The position numbers and the translations under genes are program-made. DNA of 64,000 nt, taken from assembly GCA_030512335.1 (NCBI GenBank), contig JAULSU010000007.1:1922001-1986000 (forward strand), read 5' to 3'. The DNA comes from Immersiella caudata. Its lineage: Eukaryota; Ascomycota; Sordariomycetes; Sordariales; Lasiosphaeriaceae. Shown one piece after another: positions 30,226-43,069 of this stretch. The notes under the pieces were generated by a model. It searched no databases and was not told where the DNA came from. It worked only from the letters and a program-made list of their open reading frames with translations. Numbering within the stretch: position 1 is the first letter of the stretch; each line of letters opens with the position of its first letter.

Positions 30226-33200
30226 ATGCGTGGTCACGCATCGCTCGGGGCTCTCGCGGGCATCGCCTGGGTCGCCTCGGCCGCGGTTGTGCCTCGTTTG
30301 TAAGTTGCCCGCAGGAGACGAGAGGCCTTTCTTCATTTGCCAAGTACTGACTCCTCTCGCAGCCCTCAAATTGACCTTGACTCTACCTGCACGAGCACCA
30401 CCACTCAGCAGCAGACTGTCGTTGTCACTGTCCCTCGGCCTACCCCAACCGCTACCTTCGGGCCCGCTACTATTGTGACTGTCACTCTCGACCCTGGCGA
30501 TCCTGGCCCGTCCTCCGGTTCGGCTGATGCCCTTCCTGGTTTTGACTCTTCGACTTGCACTTCTTCTGGCACACTTCTCTCTATCGGTCAAGACTCCTCT
30601 GGTACGGCTGCAGCCGCTACGGTTACTCTCACGGCGCTTCCAACTCCTCCAAAGAGCACAGTCACTGTTCCAGTCGTCACGGTGACGGTTCCGCGCGGCT
30701 CTGGCACGCCTGTTGCACCAGAACCAACAATCACCGCTCCTCCCGACAATGGCGGCCCCACTGTACCTGTTGTCACTGTCACAATCCCCGAAACGCCAGG
30801 CGTTCCGGGATCTGGGGCGACAGTCACCGTGACTCTTCCCGGTGTGCCGACGTCTGGTGTCACTGTGACTGTCCCGGCTCAGCCAGCAAACTCCGCTGGT
30901 TCAGTCCTCACCGTCACAATCCCCGAAGGGCCCGACAACACAGCTACTGTCGTTCTCACGGTCACCGTTCCTAATTCCGGAAGCCCTGGCTCCTGGTCTA
31001 CTGTCGTTACAGGTCCTGGCAACCCAAGCGCCACTGTTGGACCCGTCGTCACGGTCACCTTCACCAACTCTCAACTTCAGGGCGTTACCACAACCATTCC
31101 GATCCCAGCTCCATCCGGCGGCACTGTTGCTTCTGGTCCCAATCCGTCTCCCATCACGATTGAGACAGTCACGATTCCTCTGTCCGGGCTTCCAGGTGCC
31201 GGCTCGCCTACGGGTACCGGTGCCATTGCCACTCTGACACTCACCCTGGGGACCGAGGCAGGCTTCCCAACACCCTACACAACGACCGTCACAATTACCC
31301 CAGGCTCGTCTCTACCGTCTGGTGTCCCTTGGCCGGTTGGCTCTGGGAACCCCGGCCAGCCTGCCGTCGTTACAGTCACTGAAGGCGTTCCCCCAACGGT
31401 CGCTGGATCCTTCGCCGGTTCGACGCCGCCTGCCGCGTCTACCAGTTCCTCCTGCAACTCGTCACCATCCATTCAACTTGTCACATATACGATGACGCCG
31501 CAGGGAACAACGCCCGGTTATACAGCCGTCTTCACGATGACATTCGGTCCATCTGATACTTGGCCGGCGTGGTCTCCTCCAGCCACCCAACCTGGTGTGC
31601 TCACTGTTACTCAACCTGCTGCCACAGTCTCTGTCTTTCCAATGACCATCCCGCTCGGAGAGGGGTCTCTGGTTACTACTCTCACTGTCACCATTCCCGC
31701 GTCCGCAGCTCCGACGGCATCGAACGGCCAGTTCGGCTCGTCGCCCAGCGTTTCGGGAACCTCGCCTCTTGGTGGACAGCAGACCCTCGTCACTGTCACC
31801 ATCCCGCAGGGCTCCCCCAACAGCGGACCCGGTGTTGTCACTGTCACCATCCCGCAAGGTTCCCCATCATCGCAGCCATCGACTGTGCAACCAATTCAGA
31901 CATCGCCAGCCGCCCCGGGACAGTCTCAGGTTATCACTGTCACTCTGCCTGGAGCTTCAGGGGTGCCGCCAAGTGTGTACACGGTCACGGTCCCAGCCCT
32001 CGGGAGCTCTGTCCTTTCTCCACCTGGTACCTATCCTCCCACGCCGAGCAGCCCATCATGGGGGACTTCGGTCGCTCCAACTGGATCGGTTGCAGTCGTC
32101 ACCTACACAGCTCCGGCCAAATCTGGCGGCAGCCCATCGCTATACACGGTCACTTACACGCTGCACCCATCTGGCCCTTTGTCCAACACCCCGGACTCTG
32201 GTTACAGTAGCCCGACCACGCCGTCCGCAGCGTCTGGCCCATCGCCGGCCGGAATCAGCCCAGTCACCGTCACGCTTGGCGCCGTCTCCGGTACGCCAGT
32301 TATAATCACATACACCCCGAGCGCGACCGCGACTTCACCCCAGACGCCAGGGCCAGCCATTGAGACTGTTACGGTCCCGGTTTCAGGAGTCAACACTCTA
32401 TCGCAGCCTGCAGGAGTCACCGCAGTAACTGTCACGCTGCCTCCCACAGCCCCAGGCAGCCCACCTGTTGTTGTCACCTACACTCCAAGTCCCAGCGCAG
32501 TCAGTTCTCCTACACCACAACCCACAGATGGGGGTCTCGGGTATGGTTCTGGCGGAGCAGTAGCGACAACTGTGATCACTGTCACGCCCGTCACTGGATC
32601 ACCCTTCGTCATCACTGTCACCCAGGCTGCTCCTGCCGGGGCGACGCCGGCTTGGTCCCCGAGTGGTTCCGGTCCTGACGGGGGAGTAGCGACAACTGTT
32701 ATCACCGTCACTCCCACTATTGGGTCGCCCTTCGTCGTCACTGTCACTCAGGAAGCCCCCGCAACAGCAACGCCGGTTGGAACTCCTAGCGGCTCCGGCC
32801 CCGGCCCTACCGTTGTCACCATTCCTTTGGCTTCAGGATCGTCAACCGTCATCACTTTGCCCGGAAGTCCCATCACTTCAACCCTCCCCGCTGGAGAGCC
32901 AGCTGTCGTCACCGTCACCGAGAGTTTGCCCTCCGGCTCGCCATCCGGCAACTCGCCCCCTGTCACCGTGGTCACAGTGACTCCGGAGTCCGGCGCACCT
33001 CTCACAATCACGCTCCCCGCCGGCACACCGACGGGCCCAGACGGTTATCCCGGTATCCTTACCGTAACCGACGTGACAACTCCTGCTGTCGGTGGCGGTG
33101 TAAGCGTCACTGTTGTCACGGTTACCCCGATCTCAGGCTCGCCCATCACGGTCACCGTTCCTGTCGGCACAGCAGCTGTCCCGACGAATCATCCCGGCGC

Positions 33201-35449
33201 TTCGCCCAGTGTCACTGGTCAAGTCATCACAGTCCATCCTGCAGGTTCTCCGCCTTTCACCATTACCGTCCCTGGAGTAGGTCCCGACGCCACGGTCACT
33301 AAAACAATCGAGTCCTCGATTGCTCCAGTGTTGACGATCACCCAGTCCGCTGGTCCTTCAGTCCCTGGATCCGGCCAAACTGTCGTGGTTTCCGATCTCA
33401 CTCTCACCGAGACGCTTCCCATCGGGTCAGGACACTTCACTGTTGTTGAGATCACCACCCAGGTTACAGTCACCCGGAGCAGCGGCATCTCTTCTCCAAC
33501 TGCATCCCAGGTTCTTGTCACACCGGCTGTGGTCACCTACACAATTCCCAGCGCGTACGGCATCGGTCCCACTGTTGTCACTTACACCACGTATCTCCCG
33601 GTTGCTTCAGCAACCCCAGCCGATGCGGGAGTCACAACACTGACATTGACGACCACGCCATTGGGCGGCAGTGGCACCAGATCCGGATCTCCTTCGCTCG
33701 GTTCGCCTCAGGTCATCACCATCTGGCCCACTGGTGCCTATGGGTCGCAAGATCCCTTCGCCACGCCGATCATCGTGACTATTGACCCAAACTCCGTCAC
33801 GGGCTCTCTCTCGCCCACGGTGGTAACGATATGGCCTTCGCTCACTACTCTTGCTACCTCCGTCACGCCAACATCCTGCAGCCTTGATGGTGACGGACCC
33901 ACAGCGGCATCAAACACAGATGCCTTCGGCACCTCGCCTGGTCGCGCGACTCCTTCTGTCATCACCATTTGGCCAACGGGCTCGCCCACCGACAGCACTT
34001 GCACAACCCTTTCGACAAGACTCCGGTCCTCTGGCGGCTTTGGGGGCTCAGACCCGACTGCCACGTCCGCTCGGTTTTCGGTCATCACGCTTCTGTCCAC
34101 CATCCGCGGCACACCTCCATTGGGAACCTCCTCCAGTACATGCACAGAATCTTCGCAAGGTCCCCTCACAAGCAACACCCTCCCACCAGTAGCCACCAAC
34201 TCTGTGCCCGCCTTCATTTCTTCGATTGCAAGCGAGTTAGCTTCGACAACCGCCGCCGAACCGGTTGGTCAATCGATTGGTATCAGCGAGGAGCCCACTA
34301 CTGCCGTCACATCATCCGATGAACTCCCTCCACCTCAAACGGAGCTTCACCAACATGGAGCATCGGTGCTCACAGACGCTTTCTCGCTCACTGATGCTGA
34401 GCTGACATCGACTGCCCAGGGCTACGGTAACCCGGTACCAATGTACGGCACTACTGCCCCTGTTCCTCTGATCACAACATCGCCAACCACGGTCAGTCCT
34501 TTGCCAATCATGTCCACCATCTCACCAACCAGTGTCTCTTCTCCTGGATCCAGCGCATCAGGTGCCCTGCCTCTCAGTGGCACGACCACATCCTCGGAGG
34601 CTCTTCCGTCTGTTTCTACGACGCCAGAGATTAGCCCATCCGCGAACTCAACAATGACAAGTGCCCCGACTTCGGCCAACGCCACAATCCCGTCAGCTTT
34701 GCCATCTGTGGCATGTGGCAGTGAAGGCGATCGAGGCGAAGTTGTCTTCCAGGTATGCACCTCCGCTTCCATCTCTCAAGACACAGCTATCTAACCACGC
34801 ACAGTTCGATGACATCCCAACTATCCACGGCGGAAACGCCACGGACCCGAATAGCACCCATGCGCAGCCCGTGCCATTTCCCTATCATCGCTTCTATTTC
34901 TCCAACGGATTTGATCTTGCTTCCCCTGAGGATTCTCGATACGCACCCTCATCGGGTACTCAGATGGTTCGGTACAACACTTCGGCCTCCCCCACTGCTC
35001 AGATTGGCCTTGCTGCGTTGCGTGTCAATCCTTGCATGCGTTTCGACTTCCTCGGCATCGGCCTTGGATGCAACTCAACCGACTTGCCTTGCGTGTTCGA
35101 CATCAGAGGCCTCCAGTGGAACGGTGTTGATGAAGCTCTCCAAGCCAACCGAACCTTTGAGATATCAGCATGCCCAGACAGCTCGAATTGCACTCTCCGC
35201 CACCAGCTTCTGGACTCCGCAGCTGCCACCACGTTCTCCAATCTGACCGCGATCAACATCACTTTGACGGTTGGAGGCGAGCCGCAGACATGGTGGGGTG
35301 ATGATTTGCAGATTGCTTGGACAGACAACGACTGTACAGCTGCTGCATGCCGAGCTCGTGTTCCCAACACCATCATGCGAGTTGCTGGCCGGAGATCTAG
35401 CAACCCCTTCCGTTGGCCTCAGCGCCGCCGCCATACCGGTCGCTATTGA
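30226..35449 (+). CDS. Giant secreted Val/Thr/Pro-rich surface protein with globular C-terminal domain
   Basis: Three exons (30226-30299, 30363-34752, 34805-35449) give 1702 residues. Residues 1-20 are a signal peptide (MRGHASLGALAGIAWVASAA). From about residue 40 to 1050 the chain repeats VVTVT(L/V/I)P-type strands alternating with Gly/Ser/Pro linkers; a clear 42-residue tandem pair starts at 32560 and 32686. A Ser/Thr-rich region with few Cys follows. The last 215 residues form a separate globular domain with several Cys (FDDIPTIHGG, YHRFYFSNGF, CMRFDFLGIGLGCN, QIAWTDNDCTAAACRAR) that I associate with an uncharacterised domain at the end of fungal surface proteins. No GPI signal or membrane anchor is visible. 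It is likely heavily O-glycosylated and located in the wall or matrix; adhesin function is inference. Confidence 0.8.
32560..32811 (+). repeat. Tandem 126-bp (42-residue) duplication inside the giant surface protein
   Basis: Two units starting with VATTVITVTP and GSPF(V)(I/V)TVTQ lie head to tail at 32560 and 32686 and are very similar at the DNA level, indicating a fairly recent duplication within the older degenerate repeat array. Confidence 0.8.
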
Positions 35450-36351
<902 letters not shown>

Positions 36352-37778
36352 TCACGCGGTTGCAGCCTTAAACTGCCACCAATCAAAGTTGTAGTTGCTT
36401 CCTTGGAACCTAAAGAAGAGATCCTGCTTCCCGGTAGCACCGCTGACTGGGCAGGACACTGTCTTCCACGTCTGCGCACCTCCGGTGGCATCAACGTTGC
36501 ACGTGGCAATGACAGTGCCGCTTTGGCTGCCCACCCGAAGCTCGATCTTTCCGCCAGAGGAAGCAGCAGCAATGCGAAGGTCCACGGAAGATGCACCAGT
36601 CCCAAAGTCGACGCCCTTGACCTTGATGTAGTCGTTCTGGCTGATGGAAGTCACGTAGATACCGGTACCGTCACTCTTGGACGCGGTGGTCAGGCCCGAC
36701 GAAAAGGCGATGGTCTCGGCTTCAACTTGCTGGTATGGGTCAAGTGAACCGATTTGCGGGGCGCCGGCATCCGTCATGGTCATCCTCGGGATTGTGCCGT
36801 CAGCGTTGTAGGTGAACTTCTCGACGCAGACGGAGCGAGCGTAGGTACCACCATTAGGAAGGGCACCATTGTGGTAGAACAGGTACGATCCGCCTTTGTA
36901 GTCGATGATGCCTGCGTGGTTTGTGAAGGATCTGCCTTGGGGTGCCATGATCTGGCCGCGGTAGTTCCAGGGGCCGGTCGGGCTATTGCTGGTGGCGTAC
37001 TTGATATCCTCATTGGATGCACCCGAGCCGGAATACGTGAGATACCAGGTGCCGTTGCGCTTGTGGAGCCAGGGGCCCTCAATGAAGTTCGGGACTGTGG
37101 TGCCGACGATGGAGCCGCTGTAGGAGGTCATGTCCCTGTTCAGCTTGACGTAGTAAGCAGGGCCGTTATGACCCCAGTACATGTAGGCTTGGCCGTCGTC
37201 GTCGATCCAGACAGTTGGGTCGATGCCGTTGTTGGAAAGCAGCTGCCTGCCCAGCGCATCCTTGTAGGGACCGGTGATCTTGTCGCTGACTGCGACACCG
37301 ATGGCGTACCCTCCACCGTTCTTGGTCAAGGTCACTGGCAAATTTCAGCCCTCACTTCCATCACGACGTTGGGTGTTTAAGAATGTAACTCCTCCTGGGA
37401 CAAAAGGGGCAAAATGGGGTAGGAAGATCGCCAATCAAACCTACCGTAGTAGTAGAACTTGCCATCTCTCTCGATGACTTGGGCAGCCCAGGCGTCCTTG
37501 CTGGCCCAGCTAAAGTTCTTGACGCTCAGAATCATGCCGTGGTCTCGCCAGTTCACCATGTCAGTCGACGAATAGAGCCTCCAGTCCCTCATATCGTAGT
37601 TCCTTGCACCCGTTTCATCATGTCCGGTAAACAGGTATACCGTGTTGTTGTACACGACCGGCGCCGGGTCGGTTGAGTAGAGCGTCTGGATGATGGGGTT
37701 GTCGGCAAGTGCAACTCCGAAGAGGACGCCCCCGACGGCGATGCCCCTGAGAACCGATTTGGCAAGGCGGAACATCAT
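36352..37778 (-). CDS. Secreted GH43 glycosidase with CBM6
   Basis: Two exons (37778-37445, 37334-36352) give 438 residues. The N-terminus is a long signal peptide (MMFRLAKSVLRGIAVGGVLFGVALA). The GH43 propeller has all three catalytic acids: Asp37 in YSTDPAPVV, Asp150 in GIDPTVWIDDDG and Glu197 in FIEGPWLHKR. The module from about residue 310 (QVEAETIAFSSGL, GIYVTSISQNDYIKVKGVDFG, FRFQGSNYNFDWWQF) is a CBM6 carbohydrate-binding domain. Such proteins are arabinofuranosidases or xylosidases acting on arabinoxylan. The intron joins KFYYY to VTLTKNGGGYAIG in frame. A TTG-initiated extension to 37796 is not needed. Confidence 0.9.
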
Positions 37779-39519
37779 GAGATGATTCAAAGACAAGGTT
37801 GGCCGTGCAGCTCCTCGAATCTGGTGAGCTTGGACTTTAATGCCTGGCTTGAGCGAGCAAACGTCCTATGCCCCATGCTTGCAGAAAGCCACCTCCTTTA
37901 AATCTCCACGGCATCGTGGATAGAATCGACGGATTTTGAGTTTCCCCGTCCAGCATACCATGAACGGGCCTCCCTCTCCGAACGAACGAGCCTCGGGATT
38001 GGAGCGCGAGAACTACCAATTAGCAGTCCCGAGCGCCTTCGCGGAGCATTGGTTGGATAAATTAGATACTGGCTTGGTATGATTCGCGCCCCTCGAATTG
38101 TTAAGATAGGAAGAGACTCTGGCAGTCTGGCAGCGACAACCGCCGTCCCGACTTGCCGAGTCAATAACAAAGGTAGCGAAGCGGCTCCGACGAGGAGCGA
38201 ACATTTTGTGATGGTTTGTGAGTCCGAGGGTCCCGATGCTCGTATTGTTTTGGGGTGTGGAGGGATTCCATGGTTCAATACTTTGGCGGGTAAAGCGGGT
38301 GTCATTTATCGGCGGCTGGAGTTTGTAGGGCTGCTGGTTCCTGTTCTTCACCCCCTGCAGCGCAAAGCTTAGCGATGTTTGGGGAACTCCTTGATTCGGT
38401 CTTTCGAAGCCATGACAGCGGTGTAGCTCTTAGCGATTAGCGAACCGCGTGCATCGCGATGTGATAGCGGCCGTCCTTCAGCAGCAATCTACAGACAGAC
38501 CCGCGTGGATCTGGGCTGGAAATTTTTCTTCATTGCTTCAAATAATGACCCAGAGAAATTTGAGCCACTCAGCTCAGCTTAGTCTGTGTAAGCTCACAGG
38601 CGAGAGTGGTGAATACGGAAAGCCGCGGATGTTCTCCAGAGATTTGGAACGCCAAGACATGCGTGTCGTCCATCTTCAATCCTAAATTCAATTTTCTCAA
38701 CCTCACAGGTGTGCAAGATCCTATGTCGGAGCTGGCCCATGCCTGTCGCGCCCTTTGGAATACCAGCAAAACCGGCAGCCGGTGTCATCGGGTGGGTACC
38801 CCTTCCGATCCCTGGTTCGCCCCGTCGCTTTACACAGCAATGTTCGCCGAAGGGCGGTCCGGGAATAAGACGCTTCCTGCACTGGTCTCGGGTGTGATGT
38901 CGCTTTCCGACAGGCCGGAAGGGGATGCCAAGCCCGTCACCGATCGCGCCGCATCATTTTTACGATGCTGATTCACCAATTGCCAGGAACCCGAGTTTGT
39001 TCCTTTTCCGCGGTGCAGAGACCCGCGCTTAGCGGACCCCTCCACCGTACCAGACAAAAACTGCGGGGGAACAAAAACTTCTAGCGGATCTCGCTCGCTG
39101 TGTTTAGTCATACGAAAGGCGATTACAGTGCTCCAAGTGCAGGATGACGGCGCGGTGGGCAGTAGCGCTGCCACCTCGGCCTGTCGGCTCGCGCCTGTCA
39201 TGGGGAAGAGATATCCGAGAATCCACAACGCCTTACCTGGTGTGGGAAGAAGAAAAAGCTTAAAAGTGTTCGGGCGAACGCTTTCGCTGTGCTTTGAACC
39301 GATGTTTTTTTCCCCCCTGGTACGGTGACTGTTTCCCATTTTATTTTATTTTACGAGCGGGGAAAAAGAGCATGAGTCTTATAGCCCGTGATTAGGGTAT
39401 CTTAGTTTTCTACATATTTAACCTTCATTCTGCGCATTCGATTTCCCCAAAAGCAGCCCAGAATTGTTCGTGATATCCCCATCACTCGACCCTAACCTTT
39501 TCACCAGGGGCTTACCACG
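37779..39519. other. Divergent intergenic region, 1.7 kb
   Basis: Lies between the GH43-CBM6 gene and the MFS permease gene. Open frames are short and not protein-like. It presumably holds both promoters. Confidence 0.5.
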
Positions 39520-41123
39520 ATGGAGTCACCAACTGAAAAAAGGGCAGGTCAAAATGACTCCCACACGAGCGACCAAATACGGAATGAGTATCAATCCTCA
39601 ACAACCAAAGATGTTGAGAAACAAGCGATTCAGGACCTGGAGGAGGAGAGCCAGGACGAGGAGATAGAGACAGCGGAATCAGCGTCATCAACCTACGGCG
39701 ACGAGAATGGAGAAAATGGAGCCGCCGGTGAGAGTGGTCTGTCTAGAGTTATCAGCCGCGTGCTCTCACGAACAAGCGTTAAATCGGCGACGCCCAGCCC
39801 GCCACCGGACGGAGGTCTAGCGGCGTGGACAGCTGGTATGCATGATCTCGTCCTTTTACTCCCCCTTTTCTTCCCGTATTGACAAAAACAAAGTTGCTTG
39901 TGCCCATCTCGTCGTTACCAACACATGGGGTTTCATTGGAACCTTTGGAGTATTCCAATCATATTACGCCACCTCTCTCGGCCGACCGCCAGCAGATATC
40001 AGCTGGATCGGCTCATTTCAGATCTTTCTGCTCTTCTTCATCGGCACCCTCACCGGCCGGCTCACAGACGCCGGATTCTTCCGCGCCGTGTTCTTTGCTG
40101 GCACTGTCCTGCAATTGGTGGGTATCTTCTCCTCTTCATTTGCTGGTGGGAGTTATTGGCAACTATTCATGGCCCAGGGTGTCTGCATGGGGTTGGGCAA
40201 TGGGTTCCTCTTCTGTCCCAGCATGGCTATCGTATCGACGTACTTCAGCAGGAAGAGAGCGCTCGCCATCGGTATTGTTGCATGCGGAAGCGCAACGGGC
40301 GGGCTGGTGTTCCCATCGGTTGCGAGGCAGCTGCTGCCGACAGTAGGATTCGCGTGGACGATGAGGACGATTGGATTCTTGCAGCTGGCGTCATTCGTGG
40401 TGTGCAACTTCTTTTTCAAGCCAAGGTTGCCGCCGAGGAAGAGCGGCGCGTGGCTCGACTTGGCCGCGTTCAAGGAGTGGGAGTACACGTTTTACGTGTT
40501 AGGGAGCTTCGCCGTGAGTATTTGCTAGTGTCGTCACACCGCGAAGGGGAAGTACTGACGATGTTCATCAGTGTCTACTCGGCACCTTCTTCGGCTTTTA
40601 CTACATCTCCTCGTTTAGTCGTCAGGTTATCGGCGTGAGCTACGTCGATAGTCTGAACCTGTTGCTGGTGCTCAACGGCATGGGCATTCCGGGCCGCCTC
40701 ATCCCGAACTCCCTGGCTGATCGCTTTGGGCCCGTCACCCTCCTCATCCCGACGAGCATGATTGCATCGGCCTGTATTCTTTCGTGGATGGCCGTTGATT
40801 CTGGTGCAGGGCTATACGTCTGGGCCGTCTTTTATGGCATGGCAGCGGGCGGTATCCAGAGTTTGTTCCCTGCCGGTCTGAGCAGTTTGACTCCTGACTT
40901 GCAAAAGGCCGGGATCAGATTGGGGATGGCGTTTTCCATCATCAGCTTTGCGACGCTGGTTGGGCCGCCGGTTGCAGGTGTGATCATCACCTCATCGGGC
41001 GGCAGCTATCGAGGGGCGCAGCTCTTTGCCGGGTTGTCGATGCTGGTGGGAAGCGTGTTCTTCAGTTTTGCGAAGATCGCCAGGATAAGGAGGGTGAAAG
41101 GAAGTTGGAAAACGAAGGTATGA
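39520..41123 (+). CDS. MFS transporter, monocarboxylate-permease type
   Basis: Three exons (39520-39835, 39894-40513, 40572-41123) give 495 residues. An N-terminal hydrophilic, acidic tail of about 95 residues (QDLEEESQDEEIETAESA) precedes PPPDGGLAAWTA, the classic entry motif of fungal monocarboxylate-transporter homologues. WGFIGTFGVFQSYYATSLG, WIGSFQIFLLFFIGTLTGRLTDAG and YFSRKRALAIGIVACGSATGGLVFP follow the family in order, and the second half has NGMGIPGRLIPNSLADRFGPV. About 12 membrane segments are present. Members move carboxylates, riboflavin or other small molecules through the plasma membrane; the substrate here is unknown. Both introns close the frame exactly. Confidence 0.87.
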
Positions 41124-41745
41124 CTGGGGACTTGGAAAAGATATGTTACAATCAAGGCAATACACCTGGTAATGGAAAGTCGTAATGATTAAATGGAAAT
41201 AAAGTTGTCAGTGAGCCGCCCTTGGAGGATGGTCCAATGAGATTGACCGCTAGAACCCAGCAGTTAGTGTGGCTACCGCAGTGAGTCCTGCTGGGCAGAT
41301 CGTCTTTGCACCGTGTGTCTCCTCATGGCCACCAGATGCCGCTTCGTGCGGACGCCCATCTAACTCAGGTATGTAGTTCCCGTCGCACAAGCTCAAACGT
41401 CAGCAAGAGCCACGAGCCGTGGGACTGCCTGTATCCTGCTGAGATAAGAATCGGAACGTGATCATAGCAGATACCGAGCCAAACTCATCAAGCTTCGCAA
41501 TATGGATCAGGTTTCGACATTTTGACGAGCACTCAAAAGCCTTTTTCATGGCTCTCACGCTCAACTCCTGCGGACTAAAGGTAGACGCGACGACGCACCT
41601 GGCCGTTTGCCACCGGAAAACCGCTGCGTCAGAAATTCGAGCATGGGTTAGGTCATAGGAGGGCATCACATCCGGGGATACATGGGCCAGCAGTGGCTCG
41701 TTGGACCTTAAAGTGACACTTGAGTCCATTCCAGCGAGGCCATGC
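41124..41745. other. Intergenic region
   Basis: Between the MFS gene and the decayed ankyrin gene; no supported feature. Confidence 0.5.
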
Positions 41746-42735
41746 ATGTTCAACCTCAAGCCGAAACCTAGTACGGAGAACGTGGGCAACACCGTTGACA
41801 TTACTGAGCGTTTAGCACTCACCAGAGTTGCTGCCGAGATGACCCAGGCGAGTTCTGTATTCGCAAAAGCGGAGAACGACTTCAAATTCCTCGAGGAAGA
41901 ACTAGAAACAACTACGGCCCAAGCAAACAAGATCAATTCCGACCTAGCAGAAACCTAGTGTGAACTTCGCAGGCTTAAAGCAAAGTTGGAGACTCTTGGC
42001 GCAGAAAAGCTCAACACTGCACAAACTTTGCAGTATCTCGAGGCAAGGAAAGTAGTGGTGCTGCAGACTAGATCCGATGCTCTGACGAAACGCACTTCAA
42101 GACAACGAATCTGGGACGCGTTGAGTGGGACCAATTATGACGAGAGCCGCTGGGAAAGCGAGAAGGTGATGGTTGAACACCGTTATTATAGACTTGTCAG
42201 AACGGTGATCTCAGAGCAGTTCATCTCGTTCAGATGGGCGCCGACCCTTCCCTCGGAGATGGCGACGACACACCGCTTGGACTGGCCATAGAAAAGGGCC
42301 ACATCGAAGTGGTCCGCGAACTCCTCAACGCAGGGGGCGCCCATAAACCAGCTCCTCGATACCGTCAAAAGAACCCCATTGCAACTGGCTGACTACCGCG
42401 GCAGCGCGGACATGGTTCGCTTCCTCCTCGCCAATGGAGCCGATGTCAACTCTCTTAGCTGTCGCGGCTCGACAGCGCTGCATTTAGCGGCCAGACGAGG
42501 CAATTTGCCAATCATCCAGCTTCTTCTAGAAGCAGGCGCAGATGCCAGAATCAAAAACGAGCACGGTTGTTTGCCGTCTGAGGAGAACGAAGATGCAGGC
42601 GAGGAGGGTATACTCGATCTGCTGCGGCGCGCGGCCCTCAAGGGCAGTCTGCGGTCACTTTCCGCTCAAGACAATGGTGAGCGAAAGGGATGGGTGTTGC
42701 TTTCGAGGAATCCCGGCGATGAACCTGCAAATTAA
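41746..42735 (+). pseudogene. Decayed coiled-coil/ankyrin gene
   Basis: From the ATG at 41746 the frame encodes a helical region (NDFKFLEEELETTTAQANKI). A TAG at 41956-41958 interrupts an otherwise continuous coiled coil that goes on as ELRRLKAKLETLGAEKLN. Near 42190-42240 the frame shifts into GDLRAVHLVQMGADPS and TPLGLAIEKGHIEVVRELL, and near 42345 it shifts again into TPLQLADYRGSADMVRFLLA, STALHLAARRGNLPIIQLLL and a stop at 42733. One stop and two frameshifts in a kilobase mark a pseudogene. The layout suggests a short helical protein with three or four ankyrin repeats. No close similarity to the other decayed ankyrin gene was seen by eye. Confidence 0.65.
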
Positions 42736-43069
42736 TGTGACGAAGGAAGGAAAACTGGTAACTTAAACAACTGTGCAAAGTTCGGGCCACTAAACTATAA
42801 GATGATGTAGGTGGAAACCTTGACTTAGGCTTGACCCCTTGCCTTCCCATTTTGCCAATGTGGAGTGGCGGGTGTAGCAAAATTGCGCTTTTCTTTTCTT
42901 TATACTTCACGGCCACAATACTATTGTCCCTTAAACAAAGCTCATCAGTCAACCCACTGGAAGCTTCAGGTAAGACTGTAGTTGGGTAGAGTTTCCACAA
43001 ATTGAAGAACTGTGAACATCTTATTACCGCGCCTCTCCTTTTCGGCCCGCCCGAGCAAATTTTACCTAA
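42736..43069. other. Intergenic region
   Basis: Nothing recognised between the ankyrin pseudogene and the 3' end of the secreted GMC gene. Confidence 0.5.

Noticed and set aside
30588..33536. Series of long antisense frames rich in VTVT
   Set aside because: They arise from the near-palindromic GTNAC codons of the sense repeats and have no independent start context or different composition.
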